In this document: positions 12,101-23,933 of the stretch, one piece after another
Layout of the letters: each line of letters opens with the position of its first letter
Position numbering within the stretch: position 1 is the first letter of the stretch
Assembly (NCBI GenBank): GCA_050084515.1
Contig: CM114273.1
Location: 7,626,001-7,690,000, forward strand
From: Blasia pusilla
Lineage: Eukaryota; Marchantiophyta; Marchantiopsida; Blasiales
Reading direction: 5' to 3'
DNA length: 64,000 bases
The notes under the pieces: generated by a model
The model's input: only the letters and a program-made list of their open reading frames with translations
What the model was told of the DNA's origin: nothing
Database searches by the model: none
Translations under genes and position numbers: made by a program

Positions 12101-14482
12101 TCCTGGAAGGAATGGTTTCGAAGAGGTTTCGACAATCCCGAGTCCTCCTTCCTCCGCAGGATCCAAGTTTCAGATGAAGATGACCTCTCAAGTGACCCTC
12201 AGATGTTCGACAACCCTGACCATCAATCCTGGACCTCTGCGGAGTGGCCGCCTTCGGGTGACATTCATGCTCGCAAAACTTCGGAATCAGAACCTGGTCT
12301 TGTAACTCCGGCAGTCTCTGTGGGGTTCACAGTGCGAGAGAAGGTCGAGAAGATGTTGAGTCCCCTACATGAGAACACAGAAGCCGACACCACCTCAGCA
12401 GACAGCTGCTCGAACTTGGTCACCGTGGCAGAGCAGCTTGTTGCTGAGCTCGAGAAATCCGCAGCGAAGGTATCCAGTCTGTGCGAGAGCCGAGGGATGA
12501 ATTTATACGGCCGTTTGCTTTCAAATAAACAGAATTCTCAGAAGCCCATCTGCTCGATCGCTTCGAAAAGCTGCGCATGCAAACTCGGAATAATTAATTG
12601 GTCGTCGCGTCTCGATTTCAGGTTGCTGGGATGGAAGCTCAGATGAAAAGCCTGAAGAAATACGTCAAAGCAAGCGATTTGAAAAGGAAGCAGGTGGAGA
12701 GAAAGCTCTTGGAGGCTTGGGAGCAAGACAGCAAGAATCAGGTCAAGGCTGGAAATGAAATTATGGAGCTTAAAAGGCAGGTTCGCCTGAAAGAAACGGC
12801 CTACCAAGAGCTGATACGTAGTCGAAAGGTAATCAACTTCGTGCTCGTATTCCTCGGGTCTCTGTCGTTATTATGGTAATGCGCGTCCAATACTCCACTC
12901 TCGTAAAAACGCTTAGGATGTGGTGCCGATGTGGGGATAGCAGAACTGTTGTTTGCTACTCGGCTTGTGGGAACTCTCAAAGCACTTCGTGCAGGATTTC
13001 TGAGCGATGGACGATAGGCCGAGTTTCGTGCAAGAGTTTCCGTATCAACACTCTGAGCAACGTATGATTTCTGTGTCGCAGGCGCTGGTTGCTGCCAGAT
13101 CCCAGGAAATAACGGAACTTAGGGAGGAATGTCGTCGACGTGATGCTGCACTGACTGACATGACTTCTGGTGCAAAACTGACCCAAGAAGCTAGCGAGAA
13201 GGTAAAGCCCATTGCCAATATCACCGTCGGCCGTCTGATTAGGATCAGTCTGGGGTTTCCGAATCCGTTTAAAGCGATGGCATTCAATTCCCAGATCCAT
13301 GTCCCTTCGTCTCGTGGTGAAGAACAGCGTAAATGTCATGAGATGACTCTCGATGTAATCAGGTCGAATTATGTTTGTTGGATGGAGTTCAGCCATAGAC
13401 ATCTTTTCATTCTTCACTTGACCGTGCTGTATTTGTTTGTCGCCCAGCAGAAGCTAGCCGTGTTGGAAGAGATCTGCCGGAAGAAAGATCAAGCAATAAT
13501 GACCTTGAAGCAGGAGATATTCGAGCTCGAGGGCAAGGTACTTCCAGAACCATTCGTCCGTGCGGATTTGTAGGAAGAGAAGTATTGGCAACTTCTAGGA
13601 ATCCTTTTGTTGAAATCTCTAAATCTCTCGAACTGGATGGTGGCTCCACAGGTTCAGGAACTGCAGGCCTGCCAAACGCCCGCACAGCTGCTGCGCCCCA
13701 TGAATCTCCCTCACGATTCGTCGCGCGACACAGACAACGACTCAATGGACGACCTCCTCGTGAACGACAGGGCCTACAGACTGTTCGGCGCAGACGACTG
13801 TCAGCTTCGCAGCTCTTTCACATCGATGTGCGGCAGCGAAACTCGGAGGACTTCCTGGGGCTCGGACCTGTCTGCTCAGGAGTTCCACATCATCGACACC
13901 CCGTGGAGCTCCGAGCTGTGCGGCGGGGAAGATTTCAACGTCATCGAAGAGGCCGCTTTCCAGGGCCGATCCTTGAGCATATTCCAGAACGTCAACTCCT
14001 CCCAGGAATTCTCCCGTGGCGCCCTGAGGAAACTGGGCGAAGACCTGCGCACTCCCGGCAGCGCTCCCAGCGGTGGCGGCAGCAGCAGCAGCAGGAGGGC
14101 TGGGGACAACTCTTCGTCCGGCGCCAGCAAGAGGTCCGACGAGCCGACCGGCAGCGGCAGCAGCAGCAGCTCTCGGGACTCCAGGCTCTCGAGGGGCAAC
14201 ATACCCCAGTACCGGAGGGAGCTCTCGAAGTCGGTTTCCGGCATGGTGACCACAAGGCCCAAGAGGAGAGACGAGTCGGTGAGAGCGAGCACGGGAGTTC
14301 TGGCGACTGTGGGGCCTAACACACCCATCAAACCCAAGCAACGATCCTCCTCGGTGAGTAAGGAGAGGCAATCTCGGAGTAATCCTCAGTCCGTGAGCCA
14401 ATTGTTGAACAACTCTCTGAACAACGCGGGCGGAAAGCCGAAAGAGAACGCCACCGCCAGAGGCCGACAAAAGTGGGTGTAG
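9198..14482 (+). CDS. Large coiled-coil protein of unknown function, 11-exon gene
   Basis: Proposed exons are 9198-10061, 10192 to about 10.9-11.0 kb, 11031-11138, 11287-11358, 11480-11558, 11726-11892, 12050-12469, 12622-12828, 13082-13201, 13448-13537 and 13652-14482; phases agree at every junction except the end of exon 2, which I could not place. The product is about 1,200 residues. Residues about 215-270 contain a WISLDGR motif and an alanine-rich hydrophobic run after LTPLQR, recalling an uncharacterised plant protein family that I cannot name. Acidic low-complexity sequence follows. Exons 8 to 10 are rich in K, E, R, Q and L with heptad spacing, so a coiled coil of about 140 residues is likely. 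The tail is Ser/Gly-rich and basic (RPKRRDES, PIKPKQRSSS). No catalytic motif was seen. A structural or microtubule/membrane-tethering role would be a guess. The intron after 11138 appears to use a GC donor (AAG|GCAAGT). The start is the first ATG of the long open exon and could lie further upstream. Confidence 0.75.
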
Positions 14483-16080
14483 AGCCCCGGGGGTCCGTCT
14501 TCTGTGCCAACTTCACAAAGCTTTCAAATGAACGCGCCTGCAAAGTTGCATGCACCCTGGACTTGCAACTTTCTGTATCGTATCGATCTTATCGCAATTC
14601 GCAGCTGTAGCAGCTGCACGGACTGCGAAGGAGCCTCGCCACCACCGTAATTGAGAATTGTGTAGACACAGGAGGAAACCGAGTGTCCGTCTCCCCGACA
14701 CTCATGTACATGTATGTACCAGTACAACAGTTTCACGAGCCATTCTACTGCAAAAAAAATGGGGTTTGAAAGACAGTGTTTTGAGCTCTCGTGCGCTCCG
14801 GCTGCCACTCCCGCCAGCTGCAGCCTTTTACGCGATCCGCGGCGGGAAGTGAGGGCATCGTTCGTAAGGTAATTTAAAATCGTCGCAGTTCTTTGTAAGA
14901 ATCCAAGCCAACTTAATTAGTTTGTACATAGACAGTGGTGTCGTGCGCGCTTCCCAGTGGAACTAGTCAGACCGACTGATTGACATGTCTGAAACCGGAG
15001 AACAAAGAAAGGTGAGTGTTTCGAGGCTTCGTATTACGTAATCCAATTTTCAAGTGAGTGATGTACTTTCCTACTAGAGTCTGTGGCTTTGGTGTAGATT
15101 AATCATGTGTCTGCTGCCATTCACAGCGGCAGGAGCACTATGAACTCTGGACTTTTCCCGTCCACTCTCAGCTCTGATGATGGAAGTCGGAGAAAATGTT
15201 CCCGTACGTTCCGAGACCACTGAAAATGATGTTTGAGTGCAACTGTAAAAACCGTGCCAGCCCTTTGTGTGCCCCTTGTGGCCTACGGTTTCGTTGTGCT
15301 TGGCGTGTGTCCATTAGTTAGGCCGAGTGATTGGCAGAGAGCTCGCACGAGCTCTCGATCTCGATGTCTCATGGCGATGGTTGTTTTCCATGAATTGACC
15401 GTTCAATCGATGCCACCAGGATGGAATTTCACCAATAAGAATAGTGTCCATCCCCATCGGTTCTTGGAATCCCGTTCACGTCGTGTGTGCCTGTGAGCGG
15501 AAGAGCTGCTGAATAGGAAGTCCGACTGATTGACATGGGCTCTCGACGCAACCCTCGATTCTATTCCACCCGCTGACGGTTGTGTGCCATGATTCTATCT
15601 GCCCGTCCAATCCTTGTTGCCGAGATGGACGCAGCTCCAACAGACAGGAAAAAGTCCATGACCCTCACCTGTCCGTGCATTCCCACTCACATCGCTCGTG
15701 CCTTGGACCGTAAGAGCACCCGATCGTTATCCGAAGTCGTGGCAACCCCAGTCGATCCACCCACCCACCATAACTTTCAATCCTATTGTGCAGAAGCTAT
15801 CACCGATCAACTTCACCCACCGACTAGCCGCTACGCGATGAAAGGGCAGGGAGCGCGACTGGATCCAACGAAAGCCGCCCTTGAGTCAGAAAGCGCAGAG
15901 AATGATCTTTTGCCGGTCAATTCAAGTCAACTTTCCCGTTCGTTCTCGCAATCCTGCGCAGTCGATGGTACTAGGTCCGGGCTCAGGGTGGAGAGTGGAC
16001 AGGAGTAGTGATACTTGCAGAGGTGGATCTCGAGTCCCGAGCCGAGGAGAGAATGGAACACTGCCCGGTGGGTGGTAGTG
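14483..16080 (+). other. Gene 3' flank and possible first exon of another gene
   Basis: The coiled-coil gene's 3' untranslated region probably ends before about 14.95 kb. An ATG at 14985 opens nine codons ending at a perfect GTGAGT donor (15012), and a plausible acceptor lies near 15126, but no longer reading frame can be assembled. A 16-bp string, CCGACTGATTGACATG, occurs both here (about 14972) and at about 15522. The open frame 15580-16008 has no recognisable domain. A gene may have been disrupted by the transposon nest that starts at about 16.1 kb. Confidence 0.25.
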
Positions 16081-16126
16081 TCTGGACCCCTGGTTATCGC
16101 CCGGGGGAGTAGACACTAGGGGTTGT

Positions 16127-17729
16127 CATAATATCCCTAATCTGCGGTTCTAGGGCTTCTTGGATCTCTCTATCCGAGGACTCATCGGATCCATGATGGG
16201 CAGCTCCTGAGTTACCCGTTTTGGCACTCCCAAGATGAGTGATTCCTCCCCGCTTTCATTTCTTATGGGGAACTTCATGAAATTAAGGCTCGTAGGTGAC
16301 TTTCATCCATGTACAGCCCAGCGGAAGTCTCCCGTCCCCTCCTCTTTCGGGAGGGTTTAGTTTTGAGGGCTTGTTTAAATATACATTCCGAGTGGATGGT
16401 TCTCCAAGTTGATGTGGAGAGCGTTTTTATTCAGTGTCTCGGACAACTATCTTCACGGAGCTGAGAGACGTAGGGGGTCCCATAGCGAGTCGGATTCCCT
16501 TCGTGCATGCTTTTTATGGGGCCCCCTCGGCCCTCTATTTTCACCACGGTAGGTTCGAGGAGGAGGTCACGGTCTTGGAGTTTGCTACCGGGACGCGTCA
16601 GGGTGATCCCTTGGGTGGTGCATCGTTTGCTTTGGCTCATTATTGAGCGGATCTTTCTATGGTGGAGGCTTTCCCGGGTTGCATTTGCCCTTCGTTGGCA
16701 TATGATATTCACATTGTTGGCCCTGGAGACTTGGTTGTTCATGCATTTCAGCACTTTTCAACACACTTGGCACATGTCGGCCTCGCGGTGAAGGTGGGAA
16801 AGTGCGAGGCTAGGTCTTCATTAGGCTTGTTTGTGGATATTCATTTACCCGACGGGTTTTTGACACCTGCTCGAGGGCTTCGCGTCTTGGGAGTCCCACT
16901 CGGGAGCCAAGACTTTGTATCGAGTTTTGTGGCGGCGGCTCTTACCGAGGATCTTCTCCATGTCGACGATCTCACGAGGATTGGTGAGCCTCAAGTAGCT
17001 TATGGAATCCTCTCGTCATGTTTTGCCCGTAGACCTGGTTATCTGTGTAGAATCGTGTGGGCGACTAGCCATATTTCTTCCTTGTATAGATCCTTTGATA
17101 GAAAGATTATGCAGGCGTTTGGGGATCTTCTAGGACCCGGCTCATTAGAGTGCCCCGCGGGGGAGTAAGCTCGTAGATAGGCTTATTGGCCGATTGCCTG
17201 TGGTGGAGTAGGTCTCATAGCGACTGAGTTAGTGGCCTCTTCAGCCTTTTTAGGGACTTGGGCCACTGTAGCACCCCTCCTTGCTCCCTATTTTTGGTTA
17301 GGAATAGACCGCTACTTTTACAGTACGTTTCCCAGGTTGAGGATGGTCTTTTCCCACTTCAGTCTTCACTCACCGCTTGTAGAGACTCCCTTCTTGTTGA
17401 GGCTAGAGCACTTCTTCCCGCTTTCTCTTCCCTAGTTACCTCCGGACAGTCTGGGCTCCAATCTTCTTTGATGGAAGCCCACTTTGATGCATTGTTTAGA
17501 GCTACTATATCGGACGGGAATATCCCCATGGAGGTTCGGGCCCGTATTCGCTCTTGCTCCGAAAAGGGGGCGGGCTCATGGGTGGGGGCTCGTCCCCTCA
17601 TACCGGCTTTCCGCATCGCACCACTTACCTACACTACAGCGATGAGGTTCCGACTGGGCATGTCCCAACCAATGGTGGTTGGTTCGACACATTGCGAGTG
17701 TCTCCGGAGTCTGGATCCACTTGGTGTGC
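16127..17729 (+). pseudogene. Non-LTR-type reverse transcriptase element, 5' part (split by Gypsy insertion)
   Basis: Broken frames on the plus strand encode an RVT_1-type reverse transcriptase. At about 16590-16620 a TGTRQGDPLGG motif is intact. The active-site box, which in related elements contains an A/F-DD core followed by a hydrophobic stretch and VGP, reads AYDIHIVGP at about 16696-16723, so the second catalytic aspartate context is damaged. A thumb-like GLAVKVGKCEA segment and a GLRVLGVPLGS segment follow. The frame continues through 17258-17730 and resumes after the Gypsy insertion at 25404, with the codons joining in sense across the ATTTG duplication. The 5' limit is set tentatively at AGGGGTTGTCA (16128), which is the inverse of the 3' end near 26225. 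No endonuclease domain of the apurinic type was seen. Confidence 0.75.
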
Positions 17730-17734
17730 ATTTG

Positions 17735-18724
17735 TGTTGCGACCCTCATGACCAAACGAGTGCCAAAGCGGAACATCGGAACATTAGCGGGCTCACGCTA
17801 AGATGGTTTGCACGTTGGCGTGGTCTCGAAGAAGAGACAAGAGACGGGACGCAAGCGAGGCTTCGCGTTTCAGATGTTATGGTCGCGACTGAGAAACCTG
17901 GACCAAACCCGGAACAAGACTTGAAAGGAGTTGAGTCTAGGAAGTGGGTTGCCAAAGGAAGAATCCGGATTTGGAACGCCACTAGCGTTTGAGAGTTTCC
18001 GACTGTATTTATGGCCATAACTATTAGCGCCAAGATGCGTTTGGATCAAACAAGGGTGCGTTGGAAGACTTATGGAAAGACGGTTAAAACGCACTAAAGA
18101 TCTTTGCAAATGCATAAGCAGCAGCTGAGAAACAACCCGGAAACAACTGTAAGTAGAGTCGGGTTGAGGGCCACAACGAAGGGCCTGACCCTCCTTTTCC
18201 AAAGGGGGTGTTATTGGAGAACCCCAGAAGTACTAGTAAGGGGGAAGGTCTCCAAGAGTGCTTGGAACTCGAACCCCACTTTGGGCGGCTCAAGGGCATG
18301 GAACGGATCGAGAGTTTGGGGTTGGGTTGGAAAATCTGAACCAAGTCTATGGAGGCGATTTTAGACATCCCTCTTGAAGTTTACCCCGTGACTCAATTAC
18401 TTGGGTCTCGGTGTGGAACTCACACGAGGTCCGTTAAACACTTGGGATCGCTAGGCGCGCAAGTGTCGTTTTAGGTTCTTGGACTAATCAGGAAGTCTGT
18501 TCCAAGTCTTGAAGGACTTGCCATGTTTTGGAAACTAGGAAGTAAGGAGGTTGAGCTTGATGAGACGCCGAGTTGAGAAATCGGTGGGTTGGAACGCTGT
18601 TTGGCCTAGAACCAACTAACGAGAGTGCGTGTTTGGGTGCAGATCGGCGATGAGATCGTGTCCTACTGAACGTACGCTTCTGCAACAATAAAGATTGACG
18701 TTCAAGGAGAGTAGGAGCGCGACA
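17735..18724 (+). repeat. 5' LTR, family B
   Basis: A 990-bp repeat that starts TGTTGCGACCCTC (consensus TGTCGCGACCC) and ends GCGCGACA. It is closest to the LTR at 24407-25398; shared variants near 18300 and 18375 separate both from the LTR at 22931. Confidence 0.92.
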
Positions 18725-18726
18725 AG

Positions 18727-18738
18727 TGGTATCAGAGC
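18727..18738 (+). other. Primer-binding site, initiator tRNA-Met type
   Basis: TGGTATCAGAGC lies two bases after the 5' LTR. This is the standard plant Gypsy/Copia primer site complementary to the 3' end of initiator tRNA-Met, and it confirms the LTR boundary. Confidence 0.92.
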
Positions 18739-18873
18739 TAATCCTTGGTGAGAGAGAACTTGGGATCGTGGGATCAACCGGACTCTTGGGAAAACTCAAG
18801 GTAGCGGCTAGACTTAGACGCTCGAGGAGGGACGCAAGAAACAAGGAGGAGATCTGAGTGAGTTGGCTTGAAA

Positions 18874-19800
18874 ATGACGATCGAGGGAGAACAACCCAAG
18901 AAGCGCCGAATCAAGCGACGTGAATCAAGAGAGGAACCAATGCCGGACCGTGATGCTATGGAGGAGACGGAGACTCCCGAAGAGCTGAATGCCAAACGTG
19001 AGGACATTCCAGAGGCGAATCCTTCCGCGGGGCCATCATGCCCAAACTCAGGGGAACCGACTGAGTCAAGTCAGACGTTGGACTTGTTGAAGTTGTTGGT
19101 GGAGCAGATGTCCCAGTAAAGCAAGCGGATTGCAGAGTTAGAGGCCACCCGAACTCCGGGTGCGGGAAAAACGCTCTGCAAGACAAACCTGCCCACGCCA
19201 TTCACTGAGGTGGGGCGCTCGTGGAAAGTGAAGGATTTCCTTACGGAATTGGAATTGTACTTCAAGGCGCAGAGGGCAGTTGAGCAGGACAAGGTGAGGG
19301 TAGCCGTTACTTTCCTGAAGGATCATGCGCTACAATGGTGGATAACTCAACGAGAGGAATATCTGGCCGATGAGTCACCTGTGAGTTGGGAGGAGTTTAA
19401 GGTGTTGATTGGTGATTGATTCACTCCGGAGTACCAAGGGTTGCGTGACACGGTGGAATGCGTGCGGATGCAGCATAGTGGTTCCTTAAGCGCGTATGTA
19501 AGGGAGTTTAGTGCAAAACTAACTTCTCTTCCAAAGATGGATGAGCACGCGAAGAAGGCTATCTTCATTAGTGGACTCAAGCCAAGCGCTGAAAAGGCCC
19601 TTTACCAAATGCCAACGTTGCCAAATACGTGCGCGGATCTTCTGAAGCTAGTAGAGCGGATTGGGGACGATGAAGTCCAAACCCAGAAACCCTTTGAGCC
19701 AAAAGGTTTTTCGAAGAAGTCAAAAAATAAGGAGACGTTCAAAAGAGTTTGGAGTGGGGGCCTGCACGATCCAGGAGAGTCGTCTGCCCCGGCAGCAAAA
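18874..19800 (+). pseudogene. Chromovirus gag (capsid), broken
   Basis: Starting at ATG 18874, a basic N-terminus (PKKRRIKRR) is followed by an acidic spacer. A TAA at 19117-19119 and a TGA near 19418 interrupt the frame. Capsid-type sequence runs from about 19200: a WKVKDFLTELELYFKAQ segment, LQWWITQREEYL, and SLSAYVREFSAKL, the usual landmarks of retrotransposon gag. It ends at a TGA (about 19801), after which the same frame continues into the zinc knuckle. Protein from this locus could only be partial. Confidence 0.85.
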
Positions 19801-19803
19801 TGA

Positions 19804-20700
19804 TTGGAACTTCATGCAAAGCCAAGAGGAGGACAGCACTCGAAGTCAGGGAACGGCAAGGTCATATGCTACAACTGTGGCGAACCGGGGCACCTGGCGA
19901 AAGTGTGTTCAAAACCGAAGGTTAGTAATGGGAGTATGATTGCGTTTGCTGCTAAGCATCTGTTGGTGGATGATCTCGAGACGTCCCTTCAGGTCACCAA
20001 AAGGACGCACAATTTAGTGTACCTAAGATCCAAGATTGCTGATCGCGATGTGTTGTTGCTCGTGGATACAGGTGCTTCGCACTCCTTCCTAAGCCCGAGA
20101 ATCGTGAAGGATCAAGGGTTGTCTACCTCTAAGGCGGATGAGCCCATTCGAGTAGGATTTGCAGGAGGCAAGTCTCATCGGACTTATGAGTTGGTCTTGG
20201 GGTTGACCGTAGGATGCAGGGTATTCAAGTTGAAGGAGAATTTCACTGTGTGCGAAATGGATGGCATTGACGGAGTCTTGGGGAATACATTCCACATGGA
20301 GAAGGTGAAAGCAATTTTCGAGTGGGAACCCCCATCCTCCGTAAAGGGAATGAGGAGGTTCATACGTGCGGTGCAGTTCTATCGCACTTATGTGAAACAC
20401 TTTTCGGGAATTGTGAGACCTCTCACGGATTGGACAGAAAAGTTTGCCAACACGACTTGGACCCAGGAAGTTAATGAGGCATTCAGCCGAGTGAAGCAGA
20501 TTCTATCGCATGAACCAATATTGAAGCCGCCGGAGTTTGAAAAACCTTTTGAAGTGCATACCGATGCTAGTGATTTCGCGGTTGCAGGAATGTTGGTGCA
20601 AGAAGGGAGACCGGTAGCGTACGAGAGCAAGAAGCTTAGCGATACTGAAAGGAGATGGCCCACTCACGAGAAAGAGTTGTTCGCAGTGGTCCATTCTTGA
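19804..20700 (+). pseudogene. Zinc knuckle, protease and RNase H fused across a deletion
   Basis: An intact CX2CX4HX4C zinc knuckle (CYNCGEPGHLAKVC, about 19873-19914) is followed by an aspartic protease with LVDTGASHSFLS (about 20060-20095). The protease ends near 20290 and joins directly to sequence that normally follows the reverse transcriptase palm (AIFEWEPPSSVKGMRRFI, then FYRTYVKHFSGIVRPLTDWT). The whole palm with its YxDD box, several hundred bases, is therefore deleted at about 20295-20310. RNase H follows with VHTDASDFAVAGML (first catalytic Asp) and ESKKLSDTERRWPTHEKEL. A stop at 20698-20700 results from a small indel relative to the second copy. Confidence 0.85.
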
Positions 20701-21603
20701 GGAAGTGGCGGCATTATTTAGGGCTCCATAGGACTCGAGTATTCACCGATAATATATCACTCAAGTATTTTGAGACCCAGGATCGAGTGACACCAAACAA
20801 TTGCGATGGCATGATACCTTGGCGCTGATGGATGTTGAGTTGATTCACAAGCCATGTAAAGATAATGTGATTCCAGATGCGTTGAGTCGCAAGGATGAAC
20901 ACATGCCATCGACGACACAGGTCTTGAGAGCAATGTTCCCTAAAGAAACAGATCTGCAAAGAAGGATTCGTGAAGGGTATATAGGTGCGGTGCAATTTTA
21001 TCGTACTTATGTGAAAAACTTTTCGGGAATTGTTAGACCTCTCACGGATTGGACAGAAAAGTTTGCCAACACGACTTGGACCCAGGAAGTTAATGAGGCA
21101 TTCAACTGAGTGAAGCAGATTCTATCGCAGGAACCAGTGTTGAAGCTGCCGGAGTTTGAAAAACCGTTCGAAGTGCATACCGATGCTAGTGATTTCGCGG
21201 TTGCAGGAATGTTGGTGCAAGAAGGGAGACCGGTGGCATATGAGAGCAAGAAGCTTAGCGATACTGAAAGGAGATGGCCTACTCAAGAGAAAGAGTTGTT
21301 CGCGGTGGTACATTGCTTGAGGAAGTGGCGGCATTATCTAGGGCTCCACAGGACTCGAGTATTCACCGATAATATATCACTCAAGTATTTTGAGACCCAG
21401 GATCGAGTGACACGAAACAAGCTGCGATGGCATGATACCTTGGCGCTGATGGATGTTGAGTTGATTCACAAGCGGTAAAGATAATGTGATTCGGATCGTT
21501 AAGTCGCAAGGAGGAACACATGCCATCGACAAAACAGTCTTGAGAGCAATGTTCCCTAAAGAAAGAGATCTGGAAAGAAGGATTTGTGAAGGATATATGA
21601 AGG
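20366..21603 (+). repeat. Direct tandem duplication of about 620 bp in the RNase H region
   Basis: Unit 1 is 20366-20985 and unit 2 is 20986 to about 21603. Both start GTGCGGTGCA and encode the FYRTYVK...RNase H segment. About 6-7 percent of positions differ by eye, with several small indels. Confidence 0.85.
21110..21478 (+). pseudogene. RNase H, second copy
   Basis: Same segment as 20490-20870, but open further: KPFEVHTDASDFAVAG, KELFAVVHCLRKWRHYL, and TRVFTDNISLKYF, the usual order of RNase H residues in Gypsy elements. A TGA at about 21107-21109 separates it from the preceding part of the same unit, and it closes at a TAA near 21476. It cannot act without a reverse transcriptase. Confidence 0.8.
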
Positions 21604-21900
21604 ATGCTCAAGCGGGGAGTACCGAGGAAGTTGAAGCGAGGGGGTGAGAAGGTGGCCAACATAAGTTTGAGGCACGGTTTACTAAGGTTCAAGCAGTAGG
21701 ATCTATGTAGGGCAAGGCGGGATGCGAACCAAGGTGTTAGGGAGTGTCATGACGGGCCCTTGGCGGAGACATAAAGGAGAGAAATATCGCGCTTCGCTCC
21801 AGCGGTTCTTCCGGCCCAACATGAAAGAGGATGTTGCTCAATATGTGAAAGACTGTGTGACTGCTTAGCGAATAGAGTTTCTTATGATAAGAAACAAGGC

Positions 21901-22710
21901 TTGCTGCATCCCTTGCCGACCCCAGAAGGACCCTTGAAAAGTGTGAGTATGGATTTCATCACGAGTCTTCCGGAATCTGAGGGATACAACGCTATACTTG
22001 TGATTGTTGATCGGTTTAGGAAGTTGGCGAGATTCGTGCCGATGGTGGATTCCGCAACGGCTTATACAACGTCGCAACTGTTTCTGGATAGCTGGTGGCG
22101 TGCTCACGGTTTGCCACAAGGTACTACATTTGCACAAACACGACAAGCGACGGCAAAAGGTTTGTTGGTAGAAATGCGAGAACGGGAAGAGCGAGCAAGG
22201 CGAAGTCTTGCAAAGGCTCAAATGAGGTACGTTAAGCATGCTAACAAGAGTCGGCGCCAAGCACGATTCCAAGTTGGAGAGCAAGTGTGGTTGAGTGTGA
22301 AGAATCTCACTCTTTCGAAAGAGTTGTCTGCAAAGCTGTCTGCCAAGTATGTTGGACCGTATGTGATTGTGGCAAACCCGTTTGAGGATGTGTATACATT
22401 GGGGCTGCCGGAGGAGTTCAAGATTCACCCAACCTTTCATGTGTCATTGTTGAAGAAATATCTTCAAGATAATGGACGTTTTGAGCGGAGACAGGTGGTG
22501 AGACCGCACCCGGTGATCATAAATGAAGAGCCGGAGTTTGAGGTGGAGACCATCTTACGTTCAAGGCGTCGGGCCAACAAGTATGAATACTTGATTAAAT
22601 GGAAGAGCTACCATGTGAAGGAGGCGACTTGGATTGCGGAGGCGGATTTGGAACACACGCAAGAGTTGTTGCAAGACTTCAAGCAAACGCAAGCGAAGCA
22701 CATACGTTAG
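21901..22710 (+). pseudogene. Integrase (core deleted) with chromodomain
   Basis: Residues about 15-70 resemble the start of the integrase core, with the first catalytic aspartate in SVSMDFITSLP and a WWRAHGLP landmark. The next part, which should hold the second Asp and the Glu, is missing: HGLP joins at about 22115 to sequence from beyond the core. A GPY/F module (KYVGPYVIVANPFEDVYTL, FHVSLLKKYL) is intact. The last 60 residues form a chromodomain (EVETILRSRR, YEYLIKWKSY, ATWIAEADL), which in chromoviruses binds methylated histone H3 to guide integration. Upstream, 21640-21900 holds the broken HHCC zinc-binding part. The stop is at 22708-22710. Confidence 0.88.
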
Positions 22711-22930
22711 TACGAGGAGAAGCTAGAGACATGACTTGTACCATTGGAATCTTGTGACGAAGGCTGTTGTCACTAGAATATGCTAGTGTTGCAATAAAGG
22801 AGTGTGTGGATTTGGAGATTCGATGCCAGAGTTGATTGCAATTTGCATGTGGTAGTGGATGGCTATGAGTCGTTCATCTTAGGCTTAGGATGTAAGTCAA
22901 GAGGACAGACAAGGAGTATTTGAGGTGAGA

Positions 22931-23933
22931 TGTCGCGACCCTCATGACCAAACAAGTGCCAAGCGGAACATCGGAACATTAGCGGGCTCACGCTAAGGTG
23001 GTTTGCGCGTTGGAGTTGTCTCAAAGAGGAGACAAGAGACGAGACGCGAGCGAGGAGTCGCGTTTTAGATGGTATGGTCGTGACTGAGAAACCTGGACCA
23101 AACGCGGATTGAGACTTGAAAGAAGTCGAGTCTCGGAAGTGGGTTGCCAAAGGAAAGATCCGGATTTGGAACGCCACTAGCGTTTGAGAGTTTCCGAATG
23201 TATTTATGGCCATAACTTTTAGCTCCAAGATGCGTTTGGAACAAATAAGAGTGCGTTGGAAAGATTATGGAGAGCCGATCCAAACGCACCAAAGATCGCT
23301 GCAAACGCATAAGCAGCGGCTGAGATAAAACCCGAAAACGACTGTAAGTGGAGTCGGGTTGAGGGCCACAATGAAGGGCCCGACCCTCTTTTCCCAAAGG
23401 GGAGGGGTTATTGGAGAACCCCAGAAGTACTAGTAAGGGGGAAGGTCTCCGAGAGTGCTTGGAACCCAAACCCCACTTTGGGCACCGCGGGGCGGCTCAA
23501 GGGCATGGAACGGAATGCGAGTTTGGGGGTTGGGTTGGAAAACCTGCACCAAGTCCATTGAGGCGATTTTAGACATCCCTCTTGGATTACACCCCGCGAC
23601 TCAATTACTTGGGTCTCGGTTCGGAACTCACCCGAGGACCGTTGAACAGTTGGGATTGCTAGGCGCGCAAGTGCCGTTTCAGATCCCTGGACTAACCAGG
23701 AAGTCTGTTCCAAGTCTTGAAGGACTTGCCATGTTTTGGAAACTAGGAACTAAGAAAGGTTGAGCTTGATGAGACGCCGAGTTGAGGACTCGGTGGGTTG
23801 GAACGCTGGTTGGCCCAGACCCGACTAACGAGAGTGCGTGTTTGGGTGCAGATCAGCGATGAGTTCGAGACCTACTGAACGTACGCTTCCGCAACACTAA
23901 AGATTGACGTTCAAGGAGAGTAGGGGCGCGACA
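22931..23933 (+). repeat. Solo LTR, family B, nested in the chromovirus 3' untranslated region
   Basis: A 1003-bp LTR begins TGTCGCGACCC and ends GCGCGACA. It is flanked by the 5-bp duplication TGAGA (22926-22930 and 23934-23938). It has no internal region, so it is the product of LTR-LTR recombination after a separate insertion. It is more diverged from the two outer LTRs than they are from each other. Confidence 0.92.

Noticed and set aside
13742-14470. Minus-strand open frame of 242 codons, and a second plus-strand frame 13585-14319
   Set aside because: Both overlap the last exon of the coiled-coil gene and are rich in the low-complexity residues expected from reading Ser/Gly codons out of frame.
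22931-23933. This LTR as the 3' LTR of the chromovirus
   Set aside because: It has its own TGAGA duplication and is more diverged; the ATTTG duplication pairs 17735-18724 with 24407-25398 instead.
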